From Nocardia pneumoniae NBRC 100136 (lineage in GTDB: Bacteria > Actinomycetota > Actinomycetes > Mycobacteriales > Mycobacteriaceae): a stretch of DNA of 64,000 nucleotides. Positions 25,428 to 35,042 of this stretch are shown one piece after another; the first letter of the stretch is position 1; each line of letters starts with the position of its first letter. The stretch spans positions 1 to 64,000 of the forward strand of contig NZ_BAGF01000050.1 in the NCBI RefSeq assembly GCF_000308755.1, written 5' to 3'. Made by a program: the position numbers and the translations under genes. The notes below the pieces were generated by a model. That model did not search any database and was not told where the DNA came from. It saw nothing but the letters and a program-made list of their open reading frames with translations.

Positions 25428-26347
25428 TCGACCACCACACCGGGCCGTAGCCGGGCGCCCCGCGCCCAGTCGAGCGCGGCCATCATCCGCTTGCCTTGCG
25501 GATGAACCTGATCGAGCCGCACGGCGGTGGTGGCGGTGCCGACGAAGACGCCGGACTTGCGGACCTCGATCGCCCGCTCCGGCAGCACCTCCTCGACCAG
25601 TTCCACCGGGCCGAGCTTCAGGCGGGTGCCGTCGACCTCGGTCCACGCCCCCGGCGCGGGAGTCACCGCGCGAATACGCCTACTGATGGCCAGGGCGGGC
25701 TGATCCCACCGAATATGCCCGGCCTCGACCCCGACCTTGGGCGCGTACGACACGCCCTCGGTGGACTGCGGGACCGCCTGCAACGTGCCGTCCTCCACGC
25801 CGTCCAGCGTCGCTTCCAGCAGCCGGGAGCCGCTTTCGGCCAGCCGCTGCAACAGCGTGCCCGCGGTGTCGGTGACGGAGATCTTCTCGGTCACCATGCC
25901 GAACACCGGCCCGGTGTCCAGCCCGGCCTCGATCTGGAAGGTCGACGCGCCGGTGATCTCGTCACCCGCGTCGATCGCCGCCTGCACCGGCGCCGCGCCG
26001 CGCCACGCGGGCAGCAGCGAGAAATGGAGGTTGATCCAGCCGAAGCGCGGAATGCCGAGCACCTGCTGGGGCAGCAGCGCGCCGTAGGCCACGACGGGGC
26101 AGCAGTCCGGCGCCAGTTCGGTGAGTAGCGCGATGAACTCCGGTTCCGACGGCCGCGCGGGGGTGAGCACCGGGATGCCGTGCTCGTCGGCCAGCCTGCC
26201 GACCGGCGACCTGGTCACCTTCCTTCCGCGCCCCGCCACCGCGTCCGGCCTGGTCAGCACGGCGATCACCTCGTGGCGCGGCGAATCGAGCAGACGCCGC
26301 AGCGACGGCACAGCCGGTTCCGGGGTCCCCGCGAAGACGACGCGCAT
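25424..26347 (-). CDS. fmt: Methionyl-tRNA formyltransferase
   Basis: 307 residues. It formylates initiator Met-tRNA using 10-formyl-tetrahydrofolate (EC 2.1.2.9). It starts MRVVFAGTPEPAVPSLRRLL and has the catalytic NLHFSLLPAWRGAAPVQ (Asn/His), followed by GASTFQIEAGLDTGPVF (catalytic Asp), and a C-terminal OB-like domain. The ATG overlaps the def stop by one base and the stop overlaps the rsmB GTG by three bases, so def-fmt-rsmB is tightly coupled. Confidence 0.97.
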   Translation of the reverse strand: MRVVFAGTPEPAVPSLRRLLDSPRHEVIAVLTRPDAVAGRGRKVTRSPVGRLADEHGIPVLTPARPSEPEFIALLTELAPDCCPVVAYGALLPQQVLGIPRFGWINLHFSLLPAWRGAAPVQAAIDAGDEITGASTFQIEAGLDTGPVFGMVTEKISVTDTAGTLLQRLAESGSRLLEATLDGVEDGTLQAVPQSTEGVSYAPKVGVEAGHIRWDQPALAISRRIRAVTPAPGAWTEVDGTRLKLGPVELVEEVLPERAIEVRKSGVFVGTATTAVRLDQVHPQGKRMMAALDWARGARLRPGVVVE

Positions 26348-26913
26348 CAGCCACCCAGCCCGAACGGGTTGGGCCGGCCCGCGCCGCTCATCGACCGGGC
26401 CGGGCGCACCGTCACGCCCGCGGCGAACCAGTCGGATTCGCGGATCACCCGCATCGCCTCCTTACGCTGGGCCGGATCGAGACGATCGATGAACAGCACA
26501 CCGTCGAGATGATCGGTTTCGTGCTGCACGCAGCGCGCCAGAAGGCCCTCGGCCTCGAACGCGACCGGCTCGCCGTCGAAGTCCACTCCGGACGCGCGCA
26601 CGCGCAATGCCCGCCGCGTGTCGTAGCGCAGGCCCGGGATCGACAAGCACCCCTCCGGGCCGACCTGTTCTTCGTCGCCGACGACTTCCCACTGCGGGTT
26701 CACCAGATGACCCGCGGCGTCGCCGGTGTCGTAGACGAACACACGCAGCCCTACCCCGATCTGCGGCGCGGCCATGCCGACCCCGCCGTCGTCGTGCATG
26801 GTCTCGGTCAGGTCGGTCACCAGCTGCCGCAGATCGCGGTCGAAGGCGGTCACCTCCGCGGCACGGGCACGCAGAATGGGATCACCGAACAGGCGAACGG
26901 GCTGAATGGTCAC
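26347..26913 (-). CDS. def: Peptide deformylase
   Basis: 188 residues. All three metal-site motifs are present: GVGMAAPQIG, EGCLSIPG (metal Cys) and QHETDHLDG (HExxH type). It removes the formyl group that Fmt adds. The C-terminal MSGAGRPNPFGLGG tail is short and polar. It is the first gene of def-fmt-rsmB, with a TAGAAT hexamer upstream. Confidence 0.96.
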   Translation of the reverse strand: MTIQPVRLFGDPILRARAAEVTAFDRDLRQLVTDLTETMHDDGGVGMAAPQIGVGLRVFVYDTGDAAGHLVNPQWEVVGDEEQVGPEGCLSIPGLRYDTRRALRVRASGVDFDGEPVAFEAEGLLARCVQHETDHLDGVLFIDRLDPAQRKEAMRVIRESDWFAAGVTVRPARSMSGAGRPNPFGLGG

Positions 26914-26948
26914 GGCTGGCTCCCGGGAGCGGACGAACAGGTCGATTC

Positions 26949-26954
26949 ATTCTA
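26949..26954 (-). promoter_or_regulatory. Candidate -10 box of the def-fmt-rsmB operon
   Basis: TAGAAT on the minus strand, 35 nt before the def ATG. No clear -35 is seen at 16-18 bp. Confidence 0.4.
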
Positions 26955-27267
26955 GTGAGGCGACCGCAAATCCCCGATTCACCAGCCAGAAGCTGGTAGA
27001 ACTCCTATGCGGTCCGGGCGGGGTGTCGATCCCTCCGCCCGGCCGCCCGGAAACGACCTGGTCAGCGAGCCGCTTGCGACGGCCGACCGGCTTCTCACCT
27101 GCAGGTTCCCACCATGTCGCCGCATTTCACGACAGAACGTGACGGGATCGTGGTGACGGCGTCAGCCAAAGCCGCTGTGAATCCTTTCGGGCCGCCGGCA
27201 TCTCTTCTTGCTGCACTCACGCATAACGGCCTCGACCCTGTCCATACCGCAACCACAAGGAGCCCGC
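26955..27267. other. Intergenic region at the left edge of the accessory block
   Basis: About 310 bp between def and the secreted hydrolase. It has one small hairpin, ACCAGC-CAGAA-GCTGGT at 26981-26997. No gene, direct repeat or integration site recognised. Confidence 0.5.
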
Positions 27268-28323
27268 ATGTCCGCTCTCCGCCCGCCGCAGCCAACTCCG
27301 GCAACGCCCGACAGCGGGCAGATGCCTCGCCGTGGCCTGCGCGTCCCGCGACGCCCGGCGCCCGCCTCGGCCGTCGTGGCGGCACTGGCCGCCAGCATGC
27401 TGCTGATCGCGCCCACCGCCGCTGACGCCGCCCCTACGGCCCGTCAGCCTGTCCACACCGACATCGAATGGACAACGGCCGATCACTTCGACCAGTCGCC
27501 GTCGCTGACAGCAACCACCCACGTCGTCACAGTCGCGGGGCTGCCCATCGCCTACCGCAGCTTCGGACACGGACCGACCCTGCTGCTGACCCCGTGTCTC
27601 GGATTCAGCATGGACGACTGGGATCCGGCACTGCTCGACCGCCTAGCCGCGACCAATCGCGTCGTCATCTTCGACTCCGACGGCGTGGGACGGACGCCAG
27701 CCAGCTCGTCGGCCATCTTGACCGTCCCACAACTCTCCGATCAGGCTTCAGGCCTGATCCAGGCTCTGCACCTGGGCCGCCCCACCGTGGTGGGCTACTC
27801 CCTCGGAGGATTCGTCGCGCAACGCATGGCCGTGGACCATACCGATGACGTCGGCGCCCTGGTCCTGATGGGTACCGGCCCCGGCGGATCACAGCAGGTG
27901 CTGCCCGATTTGCCCAGTCTGGTCCGGGGCATGCCGGCGTTCGACCCGCTTGCGCCTGCCGACCAGGTCATTCCGCTCTACTTCAGCGGCCACCCCGACG
28001 CTCTGGCTGCGTGGCGCCAACGAACAGCTCTGCGCGCCACAAGGGTCGGGGCCGACCTCACCGGCCTCAACCGTCAACGCGCCGCGATGACCGACTGGCT
28101 CCTCAACCCCACCACCAACGTCGTCAGCAGCCTCCCGGCCCTGCGGCTGCCCACTCTCATCTTGGGCGCCGAGAACGACGAGCAAGAACCCGCTGCCAAC
28201 TCCACCGTGCTACATCACTACATCAGCGGTTCGGAATTGCTGATCTACCCCGGGCTCGGTCACGCGTTCCCCTTCGAAGCACCAGAGCGCGTTGCCGAAG
28301 ACATCGCTCGGTTCGCTGGGTAG
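27268..28323 (+). CDS. Secreted or membrane-anchored alpha/beta hydrolase
   Basis: 351 residues from the ATG at 27268; AAGGAG is 6 nt upstream. A twin-Arg-containing basic head (PRRGLRVPRRP) leads into the hydrophobic segment ASAVVAALAASMLLIAPTAA and an AxA-type cleavage site near residue 55. The mature part has the fold's G-x-S-x-G elbow as GYSLGG (Ser178), oxyanion region TPCLGFSMDDW, an acid in LILGAENDEQ and the catalytic His in YPGLGHAFPF. The substrate is unknown; members include esterases and haloperoxidase-like enzymes. The GC content of codons is slightly lower than in core genes. It is the first gene of the accessory block. Confidence 0.85.
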   Translation: MSALRPPQPTPATPDSGQMPRRGLRVPRRPAPASAVVAALAASMLLIAPTAADAAPTARQPVHTDIEWTTADHFDQSPSLTATTHVVTVAGLPIAYRSFGHGPTLLLTPCLGFSMDDWDPALLDRLAATNRVVIFDSDGVGRTPASSSAILTVPQLSDQASGLIQALHLGRPTVVGYSLGGFVAQRMAVDHTDDVGALVLMGTGPGGSQQVLPDLPSLVRGMPAFDPLAPADQVIPLYFSGHPDALAAWRQRTALRATRVGADLTGLNRQRAAMTDWLLNPTTNVVSSLPALRLPTLILGAENDEQEPAANSTVLHHYISGSELLIYPGLGHAFPFEAPERVAEDIARFAG

Positions 28324-29380
28324 CACGACGGCGAGATCCAGCGGATGATCTGCGCCATCAACGCGATCAAGTCGCGACAACAGGCCCCGGCCGCAGCCAG
28401 GAGAAGGCCCGAACCCGGATCCGACGAGGGTGGCGATCGCCCACCATCCAACTCATGGTGAGACCTGATGGTGAAGTAGCACGTGTGCAGGCAGATGGTG
28501 TCACCACGGTACTGGTTGAAGGTGCGGTTGATCGGTGCGATCGCCGTCCAGACATCGACACGGACGGCCCTTTGTCGGCGCGTAGAGCTGTACGTTGGCG
28601 ACGGATGGAATCTCCGATCCGGGACCGTCGACCGCAGCGGAAAGGTCGAGAAGCAAAGTTGTGCCCGTCTCCTCGACCCTTCCCCTGCCACGAATACCGG
28701 GCCGTCGAAATCACTGATGGTCTGGTGTATTTCGAACCGATGTAGTTAACACGTGATGCCGTTGCCAGTGCGTCGAACCCATCGACAACTACGTAAAAGG
28801 TTAGTACTGCATCTGGTAGGAGGAACTGAGAAGTCTCTGAGAAACGGAATCGGCGATCAAGCGCGGCACAGTGCCGAGCGGTCGGATGGGACTATGGCAC
28901 CGCGGTGAATGCGCCCAATGTGGCGACCGCGCACCGGATCTCGACGACAGTGTCCCTGGCGCGGCATCACATCGATGCCGCCGGTCGGCACGTCGGCTTC
29001 CTGCACGCCGAGAAGTAGGCGCGGCGGCGGCAACGGGATTCGATGGCGCATTGTTCAAACCGCCTGTGCGCGCCTACCTGGCAGTGACGTCACTGCGCAG
29101 GAAACCGGGCAAATTCTTCGCCCTCGCGCCGTGTTCGAGCGGGCGTACGCCTCCATTGGTTCCGGTGCCACGCGGCCGATGACCGCGCGCGGGATTCCGT
29201 GGGATGCCACCGGACGGCTCGGCGAGATGCCCTGGGCAGGTCCTTCGTCGTGCGGGATGCGCCGCGACAGGGTTCGCGGCCCGTAACGGGGGTATGCCGC
29301 GAGGGCGTCGACCGGGACTCGCATCGCGAACCAGCCGGACGGGACCTCCGGTCCGCGCCGGGACCGCGGAAAGGAACGCC
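28324..29380. other. One-kilobase region without a convincing gene
   Basis: Short open frames on both strands here lack ribosome-binding sites and protein-like composition. Bases 28740-28850 are AT-richer than the surroundings. A plus-strand stretch ending at the TAG near 29017 reads STTVSLARHHIDAAGRHVGF and could be the tail of a lost gene, but no family is recognisable. The right end holds the cydA leader. I see no terminal inverted repeats of an insertion sequence. Confidence 0.45.
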
Positions 29381-30802
29381 ATGGTGTCGAGCACGCTCGC
29401 CGCGCTCTGTTCGGTGTCGGCCGAGGCGCCGCCAGGGCTGCTGCCCGCTCGTCAGCAGATGGCCTTCTCCCTGGCGTGGCACATCGTGCTGGCCTGCTTC
29501 GGGGTCGCGTTCCCGGCGATGATCTACGTCGTGCACCGGCGCGGCATCACCCGCGACGACCCGGTCGCGCTGCGGCTGGCCAAGCGATGGGCAACGGTGT
29601 CGGCGATCCTGTTCGCTGTCGGCGCCGTGTCGGGGACGGTGCTCAGCTTCGAGATGGGCCTGCTGTGGCCGGGTCTGATGGGCCGCTTCGGTGACGTGCT
29701 CGGTCTGCCGTTCGCGTTCGAGGGGCTGTCGTTCTTCGTCGAGGCCATCTTCCTCGGCATCTACCTGTACGGGTGGGGCCGCATGCCGCCGCGGCGTCAT
29801 CTCGCGATGCTCGTACCGATGGGTGTTGCCGGTGTGGTCGGCACCTTCTGCGTGGTGAGCGTGAACGCGTGGATGAACAACCCCACCGGTTTCCGGCTCG
29901 TCGACGGCGAGGTCACCGATGTCGCCCCGTGGCGGGCGATGTTCAACGACGGGGTGTACCTGCAGTTCGCGCACATGTGGGTGGCCGCGTTCATGGTGGT
30001 GGGGTTCGTGGTGTCCGGGGTCTACGCCGCCGGTCTGCTGCGCGGGCGCCGCGACGCCCACCATCGGCTCGGGTTCACCGTGCCGTTCGTCTTCGCCACC
30101 GTCGCCGCGCTGGCGCAACCGGTCATCGGGCATGTGCTGGGGATGCGGGTGCACGATACGCAACCGTCGAAGCTGGCCGCGTTCGAGCTGGCGGCCACCA
30201 CCGAGGGCCCGGCCCCGCTGCGTCTGGGCGGTGTTCTGGTCGACGGTGAGGTCAGGGGCGCGCTCGATATCCCCAGGCTGGGCTCGATCATCGCCCGCAA
30301 TTCGCTGACCGCGCCCGTCCCCGGACTGGACTCGGTGCCCGCCGGGGACCGTCCGCCGGTGAACATCACCCACCTCGCGTTCCAGACGATGATCGGTATC
30401 GGCACGCTTCTCGTCGCCGTGGTGGTGGTGTTCTGGCTGCTGCGGTGGCGGCGGCGCGATCTGCTGGGCAACCGCTTGTTCCTGCGGATGGCGGTCGCCG
30501 CCGGGCCGCTGGCGGTGCTCGCGGTGGAATGCGGCTGGATCGCCACCGAGGTGGGCCGCCAGCCGTGGGCGGTGTGGCAGGTGCTGCGCACGACCGATGC
30601 GGCGAGTACCAGCACCGGCCTGTGGTGGAGCTTTACCGGGGTGCTGCTGGTCTATCTCGGGATGACGGTGGGCGTGGTCGTGGTGCTGCGTTCCATGGCC
30701 CGTCGCTGGCGGGCCGGCGCGGAGACCATCGCGGCCCCATACGGCCCCGGTGACGCGCCCGTCGACGAGGTTCAGCGCGTACGCGCCGCCGGGAAGCGGT
30801 GA
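29381..30802 (+). CDS. cydA: Cytochrome bd-type ubiquinol/menaquinol oxidase subunit I
   Basis: 473 residues, shorter than E. coli CydA (522), with a short Q-loop region, i.e. the CIO-like branch. An AAGGAA lies about 6 nt before the ATG. Nine or so membrane helices are visible. Haem ligands are suggested by His34 in FSLAWHIVLACFG and the His in LQFAHMWVAAFM. The family signature GWIATEVGRQPW is near residue 385. It oxidises quinol and reduces oxygen with high affinity and without proton pumping. cydB follows after 3 bp. cydDC, normally needed to assemble the oxidase, is not here. Confidence 0.95.
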   Translation: MVSSTLAALCSVSAEAPPGLLPARQQMAFSLAWHIVLACFGVAFPAMIYVVHRRGITRDDPVALRLAKRWATVSAILFAVGAVSGTVLSFEMGLLWPGLMGRFGDVLGLPFAFEGLSFFVEAIFLGIYLYGWGRMPPRRHLAMLVPMGVAGVVGTFCVVSVNAWMNNPTGFRLVDGEVTDVAPWRAMFNDGVYLQFAHMWVAAFMVVGFVVSGVYAAGLLRGRRDAHHRLGFTVPFVFATVAALAQPVIGHVLGMRVHDTQPSKLAAFELAATTEGPAPLRLGGVLVDGEVRGALDIPRLGSIIARNSLTAPVPGLDSVPAGDRPPVNITHLAFQTMIGIGTLLVAVVVVFWLLRWRRRDLLGNRLFLRMAVAAGPLAVLAVECGWIATEVGRQPWAVWQVLRTTDAASTSTGLWWSFTGVLLVYLGMTVGVVVVLRSMARRWRAGAETIAAPYGPGDAPVDEVQRVRAAGKR

Positions 30803-30805
30803 CCG

Positions 30806-31795
30806 ATGGAACTGTCGGACGCGGTCGCTACGGCGATGTTCACCGGAGTGGTGCTGTACGCGCTGTTCGGTGGCGCCGACTTCGGGTCCGGGTTCTGGGA
30901 TCTCACCGCGGGCGGAGCAACACGCGGCGGACGTCTTCGGGTGCTGATCGACCACAGCATCGGCCCGGTGTGGGAAGCCAACCACGTGTGGCTGATCTAC
31001 ATCCTGGTGTTCCTGTGGACCGCCTATCCCACGGTGTTCGCCGCCGTGATGACCACGCTGTTCATCCCGCTCAGCCTGGCGCTGCTCGGCATAGTGCTGC
31101 GCGGCGCCAACTTCGCCTTCCGCAAGTACTCCGCGACCATGGCCCAGGCACGGCTGTTCGGCGCTCTGTTCGCCGGAGCGTCGCTGATCACGCCGTTCTT
31201 CTTCGGAACGGTCGCGGGCGCGATCGCCTCGGGGCGGGTGCCACCCGACGGATACGGCGACCGGGTCGGGTCGTGGCTGAACCCGACCTCGCTGCTCGGC
31301 GGCACCCTGGCGGTGGGCACCTGCGCTTTCCTGGCGGGGGTGTTCCTCACCGCGGACGCCGCACGGTCGGGTGATCACGCGCTCGCCGAGTATCTGCGCA
31401 CCCGCGCCTTGCTGGTCGGCGCCCTGACCGGCGTGTTCGCGATCGCGGCGATAGTGCCGATCCGACGCGACGCACCCACCCTGGGAGCTGGCCTCCTCGG
31501 ACAGGCCTTGCCCCTGATCGTCGTGTCCGCCGCCGCCGGCGTGCTGACGCTGATCCTGTTGTTCGGCCGCCGGTTCGGGTGGGCACGCGTCTCGGCGGTG
31601 ATCGCCGTCGCGGCGATCGTCATCGGATGGGCCTTCGCGCAGACCCCGTGGATTCTGACCGATCGGGTACTCATCGCCGACGCGGCCGGAGCACGACCGA
31701 CCCTGGTCGCGCTGCTGGTCGTGGTCGGGCTCGCCACGGTCACGGTGCTGCCCGCGCTGACCTACCTGTTCTGGCTCACCCAGACCGACGGCTGA
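30806..31795 (+). CDS. cydB: Cytochrome bd-type oxidase subunit II
   Basis: 329 residues with about eight or nine membrane helices. It has the CydB pattern FGGADFGSGFWDL at the start, IGPVWEANHVWLIYILVFLW, and FRGANFAF-like (LRGANFAFRKY). It is the structural partner of CydA. The ATG lies 3 bp after the cydA stop, so the two are one operon. Its downstream neighbour, a secreted protein gene 83 bp away, has its own strong ribosome-binding site and may be a read-through gene. Confidence 0.95.
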   Translation: MELSDAVATAMFTGVVLYALFGGADFGSGFWDLTAGGATRGGRLRVLIDHSIGPVWEANHVWLIYILVFLWTAYPTVFAAVMTTLFIPLSLALLGIVLRGANFAFRKYSATMAQARLFGALFAGASLITPFFFGTVAGAIASGRVPPDGYGDRVGSWLNPTSLLGGTLAVGTCAFLAGVFLTADAARSGDHALAEYLRTRALLVGALTGVFAIAAIVPIRRDAPTLGAGLLGQALPLIVVSAAAGVLTLILLFGRRFGWARVSAVIAVAAIVIGWAFAQTPWILTDRVLIADAAGARPTLVALLVVVGLATVTVLPALTYLFWLTQTDG

Positions 31796-31878
31796 CCCCC
31801 GGCAGCTCGAGGCGGCGTCGGCATAGGTGTTCCCGCACCGGGTATTCCGCGGCGGAAACCACAGAAGGAGGTGTCTCG

Positions 31879-32358
31879 ATGACTACTCGGCTTACGCGCT
31901 GCGCTGTAACCGCGGCTATGGCCGGGGCGGCAGCGCTTGCGGCCACCGGGCTGGCGGCGGCAGCGCCGGCCAACGTGTCGATCAACGGCAACATGCAGGT
32001 GATGGGCATGAGCATCCTGCACGTCGAGGCGCAGGGACAGGGAGACGGTCCCGCGACCGGCACCTATACCGCCACCGGCCGGTTCGGCAACAACCCGCTG
32101 CCTCTGAAGGTCACCGGCCCCGTCACCTGCCTGAGGGTCAACGGCAACACCGTGTCACTGGTCTATCCGATCACCACTACCGAACCGGTCATGCTGTTCG
32201 CACCCGACTCGATGGCGATCCAGGTCACCGTCACCAAAGGTCAGAACGGTGCGCCGAACATGATCGGCTACGGCGTCCCCATGCCGACGAGCATGTTCCG
32301 AGACTGCCAGCCGGGGCCGACACCGATGGTGTTCGACGGGACGATCGACATCAGCTAG
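31879..32358 (+). CDS. Small secreted protein of unknown function
   Basis: 159 residues from the ATG at 31879; AGAAGGAGG lies about 8 nt upstream, one of the best ribosome-binding sites in the window. A Sec signal peptide (MTTRLTRCAVTAAMAGAAAL...GLAAAAPA) is cleaved near residue 28. The mature part is a beta-rich domain of about 130 residues with one likely disulfide (Cys in VTCLRVNGN and in FRDCQPGP). I do not recognise a family; similar small exported proteins are common in Nocardia. Confidence 0.75.
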   Translation: MTTRLTRCAVTAAMAGAAALAATGLAAAAPANVSINGNMQVMGMSILHVEAQGQGDGPATGTYTATGRFGNNPLPLKVTGPVTCLRVNGNTVSLVYPITTTEPVMLFAPDSMAIQVTVTKGQNGAPNMIGYGVPMPTSMFRDCQPGPTPMVFDGTIDIS

Positions 32359-32754
32359 CCCGAATGGCCTCGGACTCCGGACGTGTCCGCAGCGGCAGAC
32401 AGCTCGCGGTTCGACCGCCCCGAGGCCATTCCACGGCTCCCGCGGTCCTTGACCCGATCGCGCCGACGCGGCTTGTTCCGGCGCGGGATGGCACATGGAC
32501 GTGGCCGCCGCCCGCGACGCACTCCGCGGTCGGGGCCGATGCATTGGCGCGGAACCGGGCCGGGCGCGGCGTGAGACCGGCGCTCCCGGGTATGCCCGCT
32601 GCATGACCGAAACCCGAACGCGTGCACCACGCCCTGGACGAGCCGTCCCCGAACGTGAGACGGATCCGGACGCCCAACTGCCGAAGGGCTCCCCGGCTGC
32701 CCGCCGATCGAGGCGTCCGCGACAAGGCCGACGCGACCAGGTCGACAACTGCCG
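32359..32754. other. Intergenic region, nothing recognised
   Basis: About 400 bp between two plus-strand genes. Very GC-rich open frames on all strands look like composition artefacts. No promoter, repeat or RNA feature is convincing. Confidence 0.5.
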
Positions 32755-33225
32755 ATGACCGAGCACAACCGCTCCATCAGCGGCTACCTGGCGACGATGG
32801 CGTTCTTCGCCAGCACCGTGGCCGCGGTCGCGCTGCTCGGCAGGCTGACCCACCGCGAACTGCCACGGGCCATGAGCGTACAAGACCTCGTCGTCACGGC
32901 CTTCGCCGCGCACAAGCTGTCCCGTACGGTGACCAAGGACGCGATCACCACACCCCTGCGCGCCCCGTTCACCAGCCCTACCGGCGACGGCGGCCCCGGC
33001 GAGATCATGGAGCGACCCAAGGCCGCCGACGGCATACAGCACAGCATCGGCGAGTTGCTCACCTGCCCTTTCTGCTTCGACGTCTGGGCGATCACCGGGC
33101 TCACCGTCGGCCACGTGTTCGCGCCGCGAGCCACCCGCATGATCGCCGACGCGCTGGCCGCGTTGACCGGCGCGGACTTCCTGCACCTCGCCTACGCCAC
33201 CGCGCAACAGCTCGCACAGGGTTAG
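32755..33225 (+). CDS. DUF1360 family membrane protein
   Basis: 156 residues. The first helix is SGYLATMAFFASTVAAVALL, followed by the DUF1360 core VVTAFAAHKLSRTVTKDAIT, FTSPTGDGGPGE, and ELLTCPFCFDVWAITGLTVG with the conserved CPFC-x3-W motif. Family members resemble sporulation protein YjcA and have no known activity. No good ribosome-binding site or -10 is seen before the ATG, so the start is uncertain. Confidence 0.8.
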   Translation: MTEHNRSISGYLATMAFFASTVAAVALLGRLTHRELPRAMSVQDLVVTAFAAHKLSRTVTKDAITTPLRAPFTSPTGDGGPGEIMERPKAADGIQHSIGELLTCPFCFDVWAITGLTVGHVFAPRATRMIADALAALTGADFLHLAYATAQQLAQG

Positions 33226-33250
33226 CGCGGCGACCGACCGGGACTATCGC

Positions 33251-33790
33251 TCAGCTGTTTCGCTCGGTGGAGTCGCGGCCGACGCGGAATCGCCGTCGGT
33301 AGAGCCGGGCGGCTTCGGTGAGGATCTCGGAATCGAGCCGGGCCAGAGGTCGGATGTCGGTGAGGAGGGGCTCGTGATCGGGCCCGAACCCGGCGATCCG
33401 ACCGGTCAGCAGCCACGGATAGCGGTTCTGCTCGGCGCCGAGTTCGGCGTACTGGCGGATCCTGCGCGCAATCCATTCCTCGGCTGGACGCGGCCACCAG
33501 TCCTCGGGGGCGACGGTACTGACCGACAGGCCGGGCATATCGATGTCTGCCTCGTAGTCGCGGCTGCGGCCACGCTCGACGTCTCGCTCGGGACCATGCG
33601 AGTAGCGCAGATACACCGTCTCGCCGCTGCCCGCGATCAGGTCGGCCACGTCGGACAACCGCCGCAATACCGGCAGCTGATCCCCGCTGCTCGGAGAAGA
33701 CGGAACACCCGCGGCGCCGGAGACAGGTCGCGTTCGACGCGGTGGTCTCGCTTCCGCCGTTTCCGTGTCGTCGGCATCTGCCACGCCCAT
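33251..33790 (-). CDS. DUF6098 family protein
   Basis: 179 residues, soluble. The N-terminal 35 residues are polar and low-complexity; the conserved part starts RRLSDVADLIAGSGETVYLR and continues YSHGP, MPGLSVSTVAPEDWWPRPAEEW and YPWLLTGRIAGFGPDHEPLL. This matches actinobacterial DUF6098, a family of unknown function often near stress or redox genes. It is convergent with the DUF1360 gene (25 bp between stops) and divergent from the epimerase gene. Confidence 0.75.
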   Translation of the reverse strand: MGVADADDTETAEARPPRRTRPVSGAAGVPSSPSSGDQLPVLRRLSDVADLIAGSGETVYLRYSHGPERDVERGRSRDYEADIDMPGLSVSTVAPEDWWPRPAEEWIARRIRQYAELGAEQNRYPWLLTGRIAGFGPDHEPLLTDIRPLARLDSEILTEAARLYRRRFRVGRDSTERNS

Positions 33791-33932
33791 GAAGGTCGTA
33801 TGCCCGGGCGTTGCTGTTGTATTCGCACCGCGCCTTCGCAGGAAACAGCGGTGTGATCAGTCACGGAACACTCTTCCGGCGCGACTTCGTCAGCTGCGTG
33901 CGAAGAGTCTGCTCGGGTATTCGGATCCCGTA

Positions 33933-35015
33933 ATGAGTCCACGGCAAATGAAGGTCGTCGTCACCGGTGCCAGCGGAAACGTGGGGACGGCGCTGTTGCG
34001 GGCGCTGAGCGGGGATCGCTGCGACATCGTCGGAATCGCCCGCCGCATACCGGAGATCGCATGTGAGCCGTATGCGGCTGCGCGGTGGGTGCGCTGTGAT
34101 GTCGGTGCCGCCGACGCGGTCGAGATCCTTCGCGCCGCTTTCGCGGGCGCCGACGTGCTCGTGCACCTCGCGTGGGCGATTCATCCGCGCCGCGACGACC
34201 CCCCGATGCGCAGGACAAACCTGGACGGCAGCACGAACGTCTTGCGTGCCGCGGCGCAGACGGGAGTGCCGCACATCATCGCCGCTTCCTCGGTCGCGGC
34301 CTACACCCCGGCCGGGCGGTGGGATCGGGTCTCGGAGGAATGGACGCTGTCCGGAGTGCCCGGCAGCGCATACAGCCTCGGCAAAGTGGAATTGGAGAAG
34401 CAACTGGATTCGTTCGCGGTGAGTCGGCCTTCGGTCCGAGTGGCACGGGTGCGTCCATGCGGCATAGTCCAAGCCGAGGCATCCGCCGAGCTCGCGGACT
34501 GGATTCTGCCGCCCTGGCTGCCGCGGGGGATTCTCGGCCGAAGTCTGCTGCCGGTGCCGGTGTGGCCCGGTTTTCGTCTGCAGGTGATCCACAGCGCCGA
34601 TGTGGCCGCCGCTATCCGGCTCATCATGCGGCATCAGGCGGCGGGCGCGTTCAACCTGGCCGCCGAACCACTTCTGCGCGCCGACACGATCGCGGACACA
34701 TTCGGGGGACCGGGCTTGCCGATGCCGCGCCGAGCACTCGGCGCCGCGGCGTGGTTCGGGTGGCGTACCGGCATCCAGCCTCTGCATCCGGCTTGGCTCG
34801 TCCTCGCCGACCGGGCCTGCTTGGTCGACACGGCCAATGCGCGGCGCGACCTGGGCTGGACTCCTCGATTGCGTGCGGATGAAGTCTGCGCCGACCTGGT
34901 GGAAGCTCTGCGCGCTGGGAAGGCCGGACACAGCCCACCTCTGGCACCCGCACGGTCGCGGATACGTGTCGGGCGTCCCTCACACCAAAGTCAATGTCCC
35001 GCTCCCCAGGTGTGA
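33933..35015 (+). CDS. NAD-dependent epimerase/dehydratase family protein
   Basis: 360 residues from the ATG at 33933; a second ATG at 33948 starts directly at the Rossmann strand MKVVVTGASGNVGTALLRAL. It is an extended SDR: TGASGNVG NAD(P) loop, VLVHLAWAIHP, VPHIIAASSVAAY, and YSLGK (Tyr-x3-Lys) in GSAYSLGKVELEKQ. The C-terminal half is larger than in simple SDRs and ends in a proline-rich tail. The substrate is unknown, probably a nucleotide sugar or lipid-linked sugar. It is convergent with the dehydrogenase gene downstream (27 bp between stops). Confidence 0.83.
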   Translation: MSPRQMKVVVTGASGNVGTALLRALSGDRCDIVGIARRIPEIACEPYAAARWVRCDVGAADAVEILRAAFAGADVLVHLAWAIHPRRDDPPMRRTNLDGSTNVLRAAAQTGVPHIIAASSVAAYTPAGRWDRVSEEWTLSGVPGSAYSLGKVELEKQLDSFAVSRPSVRVARVRPCGIVQAEASAELADWILPPWLPRGILGRSLLPVPVWPGFRLQVIHSADVAAAIRLIMRHQAAGAFNLAAEPLLRADTIADTFGGPGLPMPRRALGAAAWFGWRTGIQPLHPAWLVLADRACLVDTANARRDLGWTPRLRADEVCADLVEALRAGKAGHSPPLAPARSRIRVGRPSHQSQCPAPQV

Positions 35016-35042
35016 CCCGCGACGACGGCTCTGGCGTTCAGC

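Noticed and set aside
28324..29380. Insertion-sequence remnant between the secreted hydrolase and cydA
   Set aside because: Short frames give no transposase motif and no terminal inverted repeats or target duplications could be found by eye.
29090..31378. A 762-codon minus-strand frame across cydA and cydB
   Set aside because: Composition is His/Arg/Gln/Gly-rich with no hydrophobic core; the plus-strand cydAB genes explain the region fully.
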